A stretch of 64,000 bases of DNA, from the NCBI RefSeq assembly GCF_001651865.1, contig NZ_LPUX01000062.1, positions 62,001 through 126,000 on the forward strand. The letters are read 5' to 3'. A model generated the notes under the pieces. The model was not told the DNA's origin, made no database searches, and saw only the letters and a program-made list of their open reading frames with translations. This document shows, piece by piece, positions 18,702 through 27,422 of this stretch. The DNA is from Sinorhizobium glycinis (GTDB taxonomy: Bacteria; Pseudomonadota; Alphaproteobacteria; Rhizobiales; Rhizobiaceae). A program made the translations under genes and the position numbers. Position 1 is the first letter of the stretch. The number at the start of each line of letters is the position of its first letter.

Positions 18702-19180
18702 ATGCGTTCAGGAATTTCCTTCGCCGTCGATTGATGTTCCATTTTTGGATGAACGACGAGGCGGCTGTTCTTACAGAGACGATCATCGTGGTGCCATTCG
18801 TCACCCTGATTGCAGCGGGCATCCTGGAATTTGGCAATCTTTTCTGGGAGCGAATGCAGATCGACGCCGGATTGCGCGATGCCGGCCGCTATCTCTCGCG
18901 CTGCCGGCCGACGTCGCCGACCTACACCTCGACCTGCACGCAGGCGACCGCGAAACTCATCGCCTTCTACGGCACGCAGAGCCCGGCCGCGAATGCGGTC
19001 CTGCGGGTACCCGGCTGGGGCCCGAATCTTGCCGACATCACCGTCAACCCGGTCGGCGCCGATGGGACGTTCACCATCGTGACCGCGCATCTTTACGAAT
19101 CGTCGCCGCTGTTCGCCTTGGTCGGCATCGACGACATCACCATCAGCGCCTCGCATGAAGAGAGGTATATGGGATGGTAG
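18698..19180 (+). CDS. TadE-like pseudopilin (first)
   Basis: 160 residues with the TadE signature near the N-terminus: an acidic pair before AAVLTETIIVVPFVTLIAAGILEFGNLFW, giving one transmembrane helix at about residues 24-45. TadE-family proteins are pseudopilins processed by the TadV/CpaA peptidase. It is coupled to the TadG-like gene upstream and overlaps the second TadE-like gene downstream by 7 bases. Confidence 0.88.
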   Translation: MNAFRNFLRRRLMFHFWMNDEAAVLTETIIVVPFVTLIAAGILEFGNLFWERMQIDAGLRDAGRYLSRCRPTSPTYTSTCTQATAKLIAFYGTQSPAANAVLRVPGWGPNLADITVNPVGADGTFTIVTAHLYESSPLFALVGIDDITISASHEERYMGW

Positions 19181-19797
19181 CCTCTCGATTCCTCAAGTCT
19201 TTCCGGAAGGATGAAAGCGGCGTCGCTCTTACCGAGGCGCTGATCACTTTTCCGATCGTGCTCTTGATGTTTGCCGCCTTCATCGAATTTGGGTACGCGA
19301 TGTCGCAATGGAACCAGACCGTCAAGGCGCTGCAATATGGTGCGAGACTCGCGGCCGTCTCCGACCCCTTGACCAGTGACTTCGGCGCGAAGTTTCCGAC
19401 CGAGGCCGCCAATCCGCTGAATAATGGCGACGCAACGCCGAACGATGCGACCGTATCCTCCACCTGCGGTCCCGCGCTTGCCAATTGCACCGCGGAACTG
19501 AACCGGATCGTGCTTGGCAGTGACGGCGCCTGCGGGACGGTGGGCGATCCGCGCCCCGGGATCTGCGACATCAATTGGCGCGTTACGCCGGACAAGCTTG
19601 TGGTGACCTACCAGCGTTCCGGGCTCGGCTACTGGGGGCGTCCCGAGGGTCCGGTGCTGACCATGCGGCTCGAAGTTCGCGATGTTACCCTTGAGCTCCT
19701 CTTCCTGGGGCCATTGCTCGGGTTCGATGAAATCGAGGTTCCAGCTCACCCGGTGACGATCACGACTGAAGACCTGCAAACATGCTCAACGTGCTAA
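19174..19797 (+). CDS. TadE-like pseudopilin (second)
   Basis: 207 residues with a second copy of the TadE motif (DESGVALTEALITFPIVLL, residues ~13-31), followed by an extracytoplasmic domain with several cysteines (TCGPALANCT, GACGTV, GICDINW, TCSTC) that could form disulfides. With the preceding gene it makes the usual TadE/TadF-like pair. AGAGG lies about 9 bases before the ATG. Confidence 0.87.
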   Translation: MVASRFLKSFRKDESGVALTEALITFPIVLLMFAAFIEFGYAMSQWNQTVKALQYGARLAAVSDPLTSDFGAKFPTEAANPLNNGDATPNDATVSSTCGPALANCTAELNRIVLGSDGACGTVGDPRPGICDINWRVTPDKLVVTYQRSGLGYWGRPEGPVLTMRLEVRDVTLELLFLGPLLGFDEIEVPAHPVTITTEDLQTCSTC

Positions 19798-19824
19798 ACC
19801 CTTGATATTGCGTGGGGAAGCGAG

Positions 19825-20967
19825 ATGACAGCTCATATGAACTTCGTAGCGACCACAAGGATCCTTGTCCTGTCCGACGATGCGGCGGCCGCAAGCTTCA
19901 TGCTCGACACCTTCGGATCGCTTTCGCGCTACGACGTACGCCACATGGCGTTGAAGGCGCTTGTGGAGAAGGGGCGGGTCGACCCGTCGCAATTCGACAT
20001 GATCGTGCTCGATGTCGACAATGGCGAAGTCCTGCAGCAGCCGGAACTTCTCTCCTTCCGAACCAATAACCGCAACATTCCGCTCGTGGTCGTCTCCGAG
20101 GAACTCGCGGATGACCGGATGCGGCTTCTGTTCCGCTTGAACGGCAATGACTGGCTGAAGAAGCCGCTGGAACGCCGCGCACTGATCGACATGATCTCGA
20201 CGCACGCGCCGACGGCGGGTGCGAATGACAGCCGTGTGCATGCCGTCGTATCGGCGGTCGGCGGGGCGGGCGCCAGCGTCATTGCCTCGTCGCTCGCCCA
20301 TGTGCTGGCGCAGCCCACGAAGAATTCCGCGCCGCGTGTCAATCTTTTCGATCTCGACTTCTCATCGGGGTCGCTCGGCCACTATCTCAACCTTGTCAAT
20401 GACTACGATCTGGTTCCGGTCATTGGCAATCCGTCACGGGTCGATGTCGAATTCATAGACCTGGTCCGCAAGCGCCATTCCGGCGGCTTTTCGCTGCTGT
20501 CCTTCAAGCAGCCCTCCGTCCTCCTCTCGCCCAAGGGGGCGGAACTGGTGCTGCGCATGCTCGATGTCGTCGCCTTCGAAAGCGACCAGACCGTCATCGA
20601 CGTGCCCTACTACCAGACACCGTGGAAGGACGATGTGCTTGCATCGGTCAACAGCGTCACGATCGTCACTGAGACGACGATCCCGGCGCTTCACCAGGCC
20701 AAGGATCTGTTCGTCAATCTGACGCGGCTGCGCGGCAGTTCCGATTCGATCTTCGTCGTCATCAACAAATATCGCAGCAGGCTCTTCAGCCTGGGGGTAC
20801 GCCGGCAGCAGGTCGACAAGGTTTTCAAGGATACCCACGCCCAACTCATCGACTATGACTGGGAAACGCTGAGCGAGGCGCTCAACCGCGGCGTCCTGCC
20901 GTTCGAGGTAAATCACCGTTCGCGCTTCTGCCGTGGGGTTGGCAAACTCGGAGCGCTCGTACGATGA
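19825..20967 (+). CDS. cpaE: Tad pilus localisation ATPase-like protein CpaE/TadZ
   Basis: 380 residues: an N-terminal receiver-like domain (about 10-125, VLSDDAAAAS and LDVDNGEV) and a C-terminal ParA/MinD-like domain from about 137. The P-loop region reads SAVGGAGASVIASS (residues 143-156) and lacks both signature lysines, as is common in TadZ proteins, which mark the pole or assembly site rather than hydrolyse ATP strongly. An ATG at 19837 is an alternative start. The 3' end overlaps the L,D-transpeptidase gene by four bases. Confidence 0.9.
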   Translation: MTAHMNFVATTRILVLSDDAAAASFMLDTFGSLSRYDVRHMALKALVEKGRVDPSQFDMIVLDVDNGEVLQQPELLSFRTNNRNIPLVVVSEELADDRMRLLFRLNGNDWLKKPLERRALIDMISTHAPTAGANDSRVHAVVSAVGGAGASVIASSLAHVLAQPTKNSAPRVNLFDLDFSSGSLGHYLNLVNDYDLVPVIGNPSRVDVEFIDLVRKRHSGGFSLLSFKQPSVLLSPKGAELVLRMLDVVAFESDQTVIDVPYYQTPWKDDVLASVNSVTIVTETTIPALHQAKDLFVNLTRLRGSSDSIFVVINKYRSRLFSLGVRRQQVDKVFKDTHAQLIDYDWETLSEALNRGVLPFEVNHRSRFCRGVGKLGALVR

Positions 20968-21557
20968 GGGCGCGGGCGCAGGAGAGCAGGATGCCGGGGC
21001 GACACGGGACATGGCGTGGCTGGACGATTTGCGCGGTGTTCGTCCTCGGCCTAGTCAACCTTGCGGGCGGAGCTTTGGCCAGCCAACAGGTGCCGCGGAA
21101 TCTCGGCCCGAGCACGGCAACCATCGTGAGCGCAGGGCAGAGCTATCCCCCGGGCACAATCGTGGTTCTCAGCGACAAGCGAACGCTGGATCTCGTTCTC
21201 TCCGGCGATCGCGCCGTCCGTTACCGGATCGGTGTCGGCCGCGACGGTTTCCGCTGGAGCGGTGTGGTGAGGGTCGGCCGCAAAGCGGAATGGCCGGACT
21301 GGCGGCCACCGGCCGAAATGAAGGAGCGTGTGCCCGGGCTTCCGGAGCTCGTGCCGGCCGGACCGTTCAATCCGATGGGGGCGCGCGGGATCTATCTCTA
21401 CCGCGGGAATGCGGACACGCTCTACCGCATCCATGGGACGAATGAGCAGTCGACGGTCGGGGAGTTTGCGTCCTCCGGCTGTTTCCGCATGAGCAATGCC
21501 GACGTCATCGATCTCTACAAACGCGTGAAGGTCGGGGCCACGGTCGTCGTAAAGTAG
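20964..21557 (+). CDS. L,D-transpeptidase (YkuD domain) within the Tad operon
   Basis: 197 residues. A membrane-spanning or signal segment (about 20-40, ending ALAS) is followed by a YkuD domain with the full catalytic motif: H157 in IHGTN and C173 in SSGCFRMSN. Such enzymes form 3-3 peptidoglycan cross-links or attach proteins to peptidoglycan in the periplasm. The ATGA overlap with cpaE and 18-base gap to cpaF place it in the pilus operon. It may remodel or reinforce the wall around the pilus machine; that role is inference. Confidence 0.88.
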   Translation: MRARAQESRMPGRHGTWRGWTICAVFVLGLVNLAGGALASQQVPRNLGPSTATIVSAGQSYPPGTIVVLSDKRTLDLVLSGDRAVRYRIGVGRDGFRWSGVVRVGRKAEWPDWRPPAEMKERVPGLPELVPAGPFNPMGARGIYLYRGNADTLYRIHGTNEQSTVGEFASSGCFRMSNADVIDLYKRVKVGATVVVK

Positions 21558-21575
21558 TTGTAAGGAGTAAGGCTG

Positions 21576-23036
21576 ATGGCGAACGGGTTTATAGGACGCT
21601 TTTACAAGCAGCCGCCGCAGGAGAGTGCGGGGCTCAGGCAGATTGCCGAGGTTGCCGAGATTGCCGCCAATGGTGCAGCGGCGGTCGCTGCAATGCCAAA
21701 GGAAGTGGTTGCCGAGGCGGCCGTGGAAGAGCAGGCCCCGCTTGGCCTCGACATGGTGTCGGAGAGGGTAAACCTGCACCGCCACTTGCTGGACCAGATC
21801 AATCTCGGCATTCTTGACACACTCGACAACGAAGAGATCGCCGCCGAGATCCGGCCGCTCGTCAAGGAATACATCCGCCGCAACAACTCTCCGCTGAACG
21901 CCAAGGAAATCACCGATCTCGTTCGCGACATCACCGACGAGATGCTCGGCCTCGGGCCGATCGAACCGCTGCTCGCGGACGAGAGCGTCGCCGATATCCT
22001 CATCAACGGCCACAAAAGCGTCTATGTGGAGCGTCGGGGACAGCTGGAGAGCACCGCGGTCCGTTTCAAGGACGAGGATCATCTGCTTCGGGTGATCAAC
22101 AAGATCGTCTCTGCCGTCGGACGCCGCGTCGACGAATCCACCCCGATGGTCGATGCCCGTCTCAAGGACGGCTCGCGCGTCAACGTCGCGATCCGGCCGA
22201 TCTCGGTCGACGGGCCGCTCGTCTCGATCCGCAAGTTCACCCGCAAGCCGCTGACGCTGGAGCGCCTCGTCGAATACGGTGCCATGGCGGATGCGATGCG
22301 CATCCTCTTGAGCGCGGCGGTCAAGGGCAGGGTGTCGATGATCATCTCGGGCGGTACCGGCTCGGGCAAGACGACATTGCTCAATGCGCTTTCCTCGCAG
22401 ATCTCGGAGAAGGAACGGCTGATCACCATCGAGGATGCAGCGGAACTGCAACTGCAGCAGCCGCATGTCGGGCGAATGGAAACCAGGCCGCCGACGCTCG
22501 ACGGCCGCAACGAGATCCGCCAACGAGAACTCCTGAAAAACGCGCTGCGCATGCGGCCTGACCGCATTATCGTCGGCGAAGTGCGTGGCGAGGAGGCCTT
22601 CGACATGCTGCAGGCGATGAATACCGGTCACGAAGGATCGATGACCACCATTCACGCCAATACGCCGCGCGATGCGGTGAGCCGCCTCGAACAGATGATC
22701 GGCATGGCCGGCATGCCGATGTCGCAGTTGAGCGTCCGCTCCCAGATAGCCTCGGCGATCACGCTCATCGTCCAGGCGCAGCGCTTGAGTGACGGCAGCC
22801 GCAAGGTCGTTTCGGTCTCCGAGATCACCGGCATGGAAGGCGAGGTCGTGCAGATGCAGGAGATCATGCGCTTCAAGAAAACCGGCACCGACGAAAATGG
22901 CCGCATTCAAGGCGAGTTCCGCGCCACCGGCCTGCGGCCGCGCTTCGTCGAGGAATTCGCGGAACTCGGCATCATCATTCCCGCGGCGATCTTCGAACCC
23001 GGGAAGCCACTTCAGACGGGGCCCGGCAGGTCATGA
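21576..23036 (+). CDS. cpaF: Tad pilus assembly ATPase CpaF/TadA
   Basis: 486-residue secretion ATPase of the VirB11/TadA class, which powers assembly (and, in bifunctional systems, retraction) of Flp pili from the cytoplasm. An all-alpha N-terminal domain is followed by the ATPase core with Walker A GGTGSGKTT (residues 259-267), the Asp box ITIEDAAELQL, and Walker B/His boxes in RIIVGEVRGEE and GHEGSMTTIHAN. TAAGGAG lies before the ATG. The stop overlaps tadB by four bases. Confidence 0.95.
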   Translation: MANGFIGRFYKQPPQESAGLRQIAEVAEIAANGAAAVAAMPKEVVAEAAVEEQAPLGLDMVSERVNLHRHLLDQINLGILDTLDNEEIAAEIRPLVKEYIRRNNSPLNAKEITDLVRDITDEMLGLGPIEPLLADESVADILINGHKSVYVERRGQLESTAVRFKDEDHLLRVINKIVSAVGRRVDESTPMVDARLKDGSRVNVAIRPISVDGPLVSIRKFTRKPLTLERLVEYGAMADAMRILLSAAVKGRVSMIISGGTGSGKTTLLNALSSQISEKERLITIEDAAELQLQQPHVGRMETRPPTLDGRNEIRQRELLKNALRMRPDRIIVGEVRGEEAFDMLQAMNTGHEGSMTTIHANTPRDAVSRLEQMIGMAGMPMSQLSVRSQIASAITLIVQAQRLSDGSRKVVSVSEITGMEGEVVQMQEIMRFKKTGTDENGRIQGEFRATGLRPRFVEEFAELGIIIPAAIFEPGKPLQTGPGRS

Positions 23037-23986
23037 CCCTCATCCTCCTCTATGCCGCTGTATTCGTCGCGGCGCTGGTGGCCGCAGAAGCGCTGCTGCG
23101 CAGCTACTTCCGAAGCTCGGAACGCCACAAGGCGGTGAACCAGCGCCTGCGCCTGCTCGAGGGCAGCGAGAACCACCGCGAGACATACCGCGAAATGCTG
23201 AAGGTCCGCGGTGCCGACAAGGACTGGCGGTTGCAGCCTCTGATGCAGCGGCTGCGGCAATATTACGTGCAATCGGGCATCAAGTTCGATGCAAAGAGAT
23301 TTGCCCTTTACGGCGCCGCCGGCGCCATAGCCACTTGGCTGGCCATTCAGTTCTTCATCCCGAGCAACCTGGTTCGGATACCGCTCTTCCTTGCCGCCTG
23401 TCTGCTTGCTCCGACGATTATTGTCTGGCGGGTGCGCGCCAGGCGCATGCACAAATTCGCAGAAAAGCTTTCGGAAGCGCTCGACGTAGCCAACCGGAGT
23501 CTTTCGGCGGGACACCCGCTGCCGGCGGCGATCGCGCTTGTCGCGCGCGAAATGCCAGACCCGATCGGCACCGAGTTCGGTCTGCTGTCGGACGAACTGA
23601 CTTATGGCGTCACGCTCGACGATGCGCTCATGAACCTCAATGAGCGGGTGGGCGTCGAAGACCTCAACCTCCTTGCCATATCGCTCAGCGTCCAGGCAGG
23701 GACCGGCGGCAACCTCGTGGAGATCCTGCAGAACCTGTCAAAGACTCTGCGCGACAGGTTCATGCTCAAGGCCAAGGTTAAGGCAATCTCCGCGGAGGGG
23801 CGCATCACCGCGATCTTCATGTCGATCTATCCATTCCTGCTCTATGGCATGATCAAGGCGCTGTCGCCGACCTATTTCGACCCCCTCTGGAACAGCGGCT
23901 ACGGAACCATCATCGTGACGGGGCTGCTCGTCGTGATGGCGATCGGCAATGTCATTCTCTACAAAATGGTTAACTTCGAGTACTGA
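23033..23986 (+). CDS. tadB: Tad inner-membrane platform protein TadB/CpaG
   Basis: 317 residues of the T2SSF (GspF/PilC-like) platform family. An N-terminal membrane segment and a central cytoplasmic GspF-type domain (SLSAGHPLPAAIALVAREMP..., GVTLDDALMNL, LSVQAGTGGNLVEIL) are followed by two C-terminal transmembrane helices. It partners with TadC and the CpaF ATPase. Coupled to cpaF by ATGA. Confidence 0.92.
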   Translation: MTLILLYAAVFVAALVAAEALLRSYFRSSERHKAVNQRLRLLEGSENHRETYREMLKVRGADKDWRLQPLMQRLRQYYVQSGIKFDAKRFALYGAAGAIATWLAIQFFIPSNLVRIPLFLAACLLAPTIIVWRVRARRMHKFAEKLSEALDVANRSLSAGHPLPAAIALVAREMPDPIGTEFGLLSDELTYGVTLDDALMNLNERVGVEDLNLLAISLSVQAGTGGNLVEILQNLSKTLRDRFMLKAKVKAISAEGRITAIFMSIYPFLLYGMIKALSPTYFDPLWNSGYGTIIVTGLLVVMAIGNVILYKMVNFEY

Positions 23987-23995
23987 GGCGCCGCC

Positions 23996-24937
23996 ATGTG
24001 GAACGAGTACGGCATATACCTCATCGTTTTTTTCTCCGTCATGATCTTCTCCGCGGCAGCATCAGAGGTCGTGTTCCGTCGCCGCGAGGTGGGTGTCCGG
24101 CTTTCGGAGGCCGGGTCGCGGGCCACGGGCGACGATATCGGAGATGGCGCGATCGCGGATCTCGGTGAGGAAGAGAATCGGCTGATCCGCCGCTATTTCG
24201 AGATCACCCGTCGGGATACCAACGCCAATTCGACGCAGAACCGGCTCATTCGCGCCGGCTATTTCAGCGCCAACGCAGTCACCAAGTTCCAAGCGATCCG
24301 CGCGATCGCCTGCATGGGCATGCTGATCCTGACAGTCTGGACGTTCAACCGCTTTTTTCCCGAGACGTCGCGGCTTATGACGTTGCTTGTCGCAATGTTC
24401 GCCGCCGGTACGACGTTCATTCTGGTGAACATCTATATCGACCGGCGCGGCGACGCCAAGGAGCGCGAGTATCGCCGCCTCTTCCCCGACTTCATGGACA
24501 TGCTGATCGTCTGCCTCGATGCGGGTATGAGCGTTGAGGCGGCGGCAAACCGCGTCGCGCGGGAGTTCGTCAGCAAGAAACAGGATTTCGGCCTGCATCT
24601 CTCGATCATGATGCTCGAGGTGCGCGGCGGTCGGCGGTTGCGCGAAGCGCTCGCCAATCTTGCGACGCGCCTAAGGATCGACGAGGCGCGCGCGCTCGCG
24701 GTGCTTTTCCGCCAGTCGGAGGAGCTCGGTACCAGCGTCACGCAGACGCTCCGGGTCTACAGCAAGGAAATGCGCGACCTGCGCGTTGTCCGGGCGGAGG
24801 AAAAGGCCAACGCATTGCCGATCAAGATGCTGCTGCCGCTCGGCGCCTTCCTATTCCCGGTGAGCCTTGTCATCGTGTTGGTGCCGGTCGTCATTCGCGT
24901 CATCAGTCTCATCGTCGGCCTGACGCCCGGTGGCTAA
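23996..24937 (+). CDS. tadC: Tad inner-membrane platform protein TadC/CpaH
   Basis: 313 residues of the same T2SSF family as TadB: two N-terminal hydrophobic segments, the conserved domain with LIVCLDAGMSVEAAANRVA and RQSEELGTSVTQTLRVYS, and a C-terminal transmembrane pair. Together with TadB it forms the inner-membrane platform. Nine bases separate it from tadB, so it is in the same transcription unit. Confidence 0.92.
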   Translation: MWNEYGIYLIVFFSVMIFSAAASEVVFRRREVGVRLSEAGSRATGDDIGDGAIADLGEEENRLIRRYFEITRRDTNANSTQNRLIRAGYFSANAVTKFQAIRAIACMGMLILTVWTFNRFFPETSRLMTLLVAMFAAGTTFILVNIYIDRRGDAKEREYRRLFPDFMDMLIVCLDAGMSVEAAANRVAREFVSKKQDFGLHLSIMMLEVRGGRRLREALANLATRLRIDEARALAVLFRQSEELGTSVTQTLRVYSKEMRDLRVVRAEEKANALPIKMLLPLGAFLFPVSLVIVLVPVVIRVISLIVGLTPGG

Positions 24938-24954
24938 AGAAAAGCGAGGTTCCC

Positions 24955-26247
24955 ATGCATTCGCTCGATCAGGTTCATGAAGATATCGCGCCGGCACTTG
25001 ACGCCCGTATGCCGCTGGCGCCGATGAGCGTGGAAGAATCAGGGCTCGAATTCTCCTTCCTGCTGCGGCTGGCGGCAAAATGCGCGACCGAACAGGACAC
25101 GGTGACGCCGTCGCATCTGGCGGATCGGATGAAGCTTCCAAAGGTGGTGATCAATCTTCTGATCAAGGAACTGGTGAAGCTCGCCTATATGGAGGCGCGA
25201 GGGCTCGCCGGCGAGGACGTCCGGTCCGATATCCGCTACGCGCTTTCCACGAAGGGCATGGAATATGCCCACACTGCCATCCGGCAATCCTCCTATGTCG
25301 GGCCGGCGCCGGTCTCGCTCGACGCCTTCTGCCGCCAGCTCGGCCTGCAGTCCATCCATCACGAGCGGGTGACGCAGGATGGCCTCGTCGCGAGCCTCGA
25401 GGGCCTCGTATTGTCGCCGTTTTTGGTCGAGAAGCTCGGCCCGGCAATGAATTCGGGGCAATCCATTCTGCTTTACGGGCCGCCCGGCAACGGCAAGACC
25501 AGCATCGCCGAGCGCACGTCGCGCCTGTTCCGGCAGACGATCTTCGTGCCCTATGCCATCGAGGTCGGCGGCTACGTCATCAGCTTCTACGACGAGGCGG
25601 TTCACCAGCCGGTGACCGGGACGCCCTATGCGAAGGCCGATCAGCGTTGGGTGGAATGCCGGCGGCCGGTGATCAAGACCGGCGGCGAACTGACGCTCGA
25701 TCTCCTCGACCTTTCCTACAGCGAAGGCTCGACCGTCTACGAGGCGCCGCTGCACCTCAAGGCCTCCGGCGGCGTCTTCATCATCGACGACTTCGGGCGC
25801 CAGCAGGTGATGCCGCAGGCGCTCATCAACCGCTGGATCGTGCCGCTCGAGCGCGGCTACGACTTCCTGACCCTGCATACGGGGAAGAAGTTCAAGGTCC
25901 CCTTCGACGAACTCGTCGTCTTTTCGACCAATATTGCCCCGAAGGACCTCTCCGACGAGGCCGGCTTGCGGCGGCTGAAATATAAGATATTCGTCAACAA
26001 TCCTTCGCGAGCAGAATATATCCGGATATTCGAGGATTATGCGCGAGGTGTGTCGGTGGAAATGTCTGTGCCGGACCTGGAACTGTTCTACGATCGCAAA
26101 TACGGTGCCGAATCACTCGGCTCCTGCTACCATCCCAAGTATCTTCTGGACTTCATAGGATCCTATTGCGAGTTCAACGGGTTCCGGAAGGTGGCGTCGC
26201 TGGAGATGCTGGAACGGGCGTGGGAAGGCGTGTTCACGACGGACTAA
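24955..26247 (+). CDS. AAA+ ATPase with N-terminal winged-helix-like region, Tad-linked
   Basis: 430 residues. Residues ~30-105 look like a winged-helix fold (VTPSHLADRMKLPKVVINLLIKELVKLAYM). The AAA+ core follows with Walker A GPPGNGKT (175-182), Walker B VFIIDDFGR (274-282) and a sensor-1 asparagine in FSTNIAP (about 326). The protein has no membrane segment. It lies 17 bases after tadC and looks cotranscribed. Its stop codon is the first base triplet of a RIME-like repeat. Role in pili is unknown; assembly chaperone or regulatory ATPase are possibilities. Confidence 0.85.
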   Translation: MHSLDQVHEDIAPALDARMPLAPMSVEESGLEFSFLLRLAAKCATEQDTVTPSHLADRMKLPKVVINLLIKELVKLAYMEARGLAGEDVRSDIRYALSTKGMEYAHTAIRQSSYVGPAPVSLDAFCRQLGLQSIHHERVTQDGLVASLEGLVLSPFLVEKLGPAMNSGQSILLYGPPGNGKTSIAERTSRLFRQTIFVPYAIEVGGYVISFYDEAVHQPVTGTPYAKADQRWVECRRPVIKTGGELTLDLLDLSYSEGSTVYEAPLHLKASGGVFIIDDFGRQQVMPQALINRWIVPLERGYDFLTLHTGKKFKVPFDELVVFSTNIAPKDLSDEAGLRRLKYKIFVNNPSRAEYIRIFEDYARGVSVEMSVPDLELFYDRKYGAESLGSCYHPKYLLDFIGSYCEFNGFRKVASLEMLERAWEGVFTTD

Positions 26248-26350
26248 AGCGCGTCGCATCCAATCGAATTCATGCGACGCGCTTTAGGTCTTTGTTTTTG
26301 TGCATGTCGTTGTCCCAAAACCGCTATACACTTTTGGGCGACATGCACTA
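26245..26350 (+). repeat. RIME-like rhizobial intergenic palindromic element, copy 1
   Basis: About 106 bases starting at the ATPase stop codon. It contains an imperfect palindrome (AAAGCGCGTCGCATCC...GCGACGCGCTTT), a conserved middle GGTCTTTGTTTTTGTGC and a second palindrome around CCCAAAACCGC...TTTTGGGCGACA. The same sequence recurs inverted at 46129-46230 with roughly 85% identity by eye. This resembles the RIME repeats known from Rhizobium and Sinorhizobium intergenic regions. Confidence 0.85.
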
Positions 26351-26500
26351 GCCGCCGTCGAGCGAACGGGCGGCATGTGACTACGACTGGTAGGCGGCAC
26401 ATGGAATCTTGGCGGGGCGGTTGCCTCGGCAACCATCCCCCGACCTGTCGGGGACAGGTATTTTCGAGGGCCACGGCCCGGCTTGCGGCGGAGTGAGGTG

Positions 26501-27064
26501 ATGGTCAGCATGGCGAATATCGAGGTCGAACCCGACGCGCGGCGTGAGCGAACGGCGGACGAGCCGACCCGGAAGCGGGTCGCGCCATTCATCGCCCTGG
26601 CACTGGTGTTTCTCCCGCTGAACGCCGGGATCCTGCTCTACACGGCCAAGAACGCAGCCGACGTCCGGGAAAGCCGCGAGGTCCTCGCAGGCGTCAAGCG
26701 TTCCCTCGACGGACTGAAGCTGCAGCTCGAAAAGCAGGGCCGCAACATCGCCAGGGGCGCAAAGGCCGATGAGGTGGCGATCGTTCGCCAGCGACTGGAA
26801 AACCTGCAGAAGGCAGTCTCCGAACTCGACGGCGGGGTGCGCTCGGGGCTGCCGAGTTCCGGCGGTTCCGTTATCCTCAGCGCTCCCGGCAAGGAAGTGA
26901 CGCAGCGCCTCGAGCCCTCTTTGAGTGCCGCTGCCACGAACCTGGATGCGCAGGATGGCAGTCTGCCCTCCGTCGAGGCCGAGGGCGTTTCCATGTCCAA
27001 TTTGCCGCGCTACGAAAGATCGGTTTCGCCCGAAGGCAAACTCATTCTCCGCAAGGTGCGCTAG
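26501..27064 (+). CDS. Single-pass membrane protein with coiled coil, end of Tad locus
   Basis: 187 residues of no family I recognise. A short charged N-terminus, one transmembrane helix (about 30-50, [21 protein letters not shown]), then a helical, charged stretch (residues ~55-115, [20 protein letters not shown]...) typical of a coiled coil, and a Ser/Gly-rich tail. Topology suggests a periplasmic coiled coil. GAGG lies 3 bases before the chosen ATG; the ATG at 26510 with 12-base spacing and a TTG at 26483 are alternatives. It is separated from the AAA+ gene by a RIME element, so membership in the pilus system is unproven. Confidence 0.7.
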   Translation: MVSMANIEVEPDARRERTADEPTRKRVAPFIALALVFLPLNAGILLYTAKNAADVRESREVLAGVKRSLDGLKLQLEKQGRNIARGAKADEVAIVRQRLENLQKAVSELDGGVRSGLPSSGGSVILSAPGKEVTQRLEPSLSAAATNLDAQDGSLPSVEAEGVSMSNLPRYERSVSPEGKLILRKVR

Positions 27065-27077
27065 GTCGTGTGGACAA

Positions 27078-27400
27078 TTATCTGATCCACAAAACGATGG
27101 CTGCGATTGTGATGACGGCGCGGTAGTTCCTGGCGGTTTTCTCGAAGCGTGTAGCGACCCTTCGGAACTGCTTGAGTTTCGAGAAACAGCACTCGATAAG
27201 GTGAAGCGACGGAAGACGCTGTTCCATTCGCCGAACACCTCGGGCAGATCGCGCCAGGGCGAGCCGGTCCGCACGATCCACAACACGGCTTCGACAAACA
27301 GGCGATTGTCCCAACCCGACGAGCCGCGCGTCCGCTCGTCGGCGATGATATGCAGCGCGATACGCTCCAAAAAGCGTCGCTGCCTCTGCGCAACAAGTCA
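27078..27400 (-). mobile_element. Internally deleted IS5-family transposase remnant
   Basis: On the minus strand an N-terminal piece ([23 protein letters not shown]...WNSVFRRF) is followed directly, in another frame, by a C-terminal piece ([26 protein letters not shown], then IVLWIR). Both belong to DDE transposases of the IS5 family; the central catalytic part, several hundred bases, is missing, with the joint near 27205. Clear terminal inverted repeats were not found. It sits between the Tad locus and the second PAP2-type gene. Confidence 0.8.
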
Positions 27401-27422
27401 TCGCTTTAAATGACCTGGGGCG

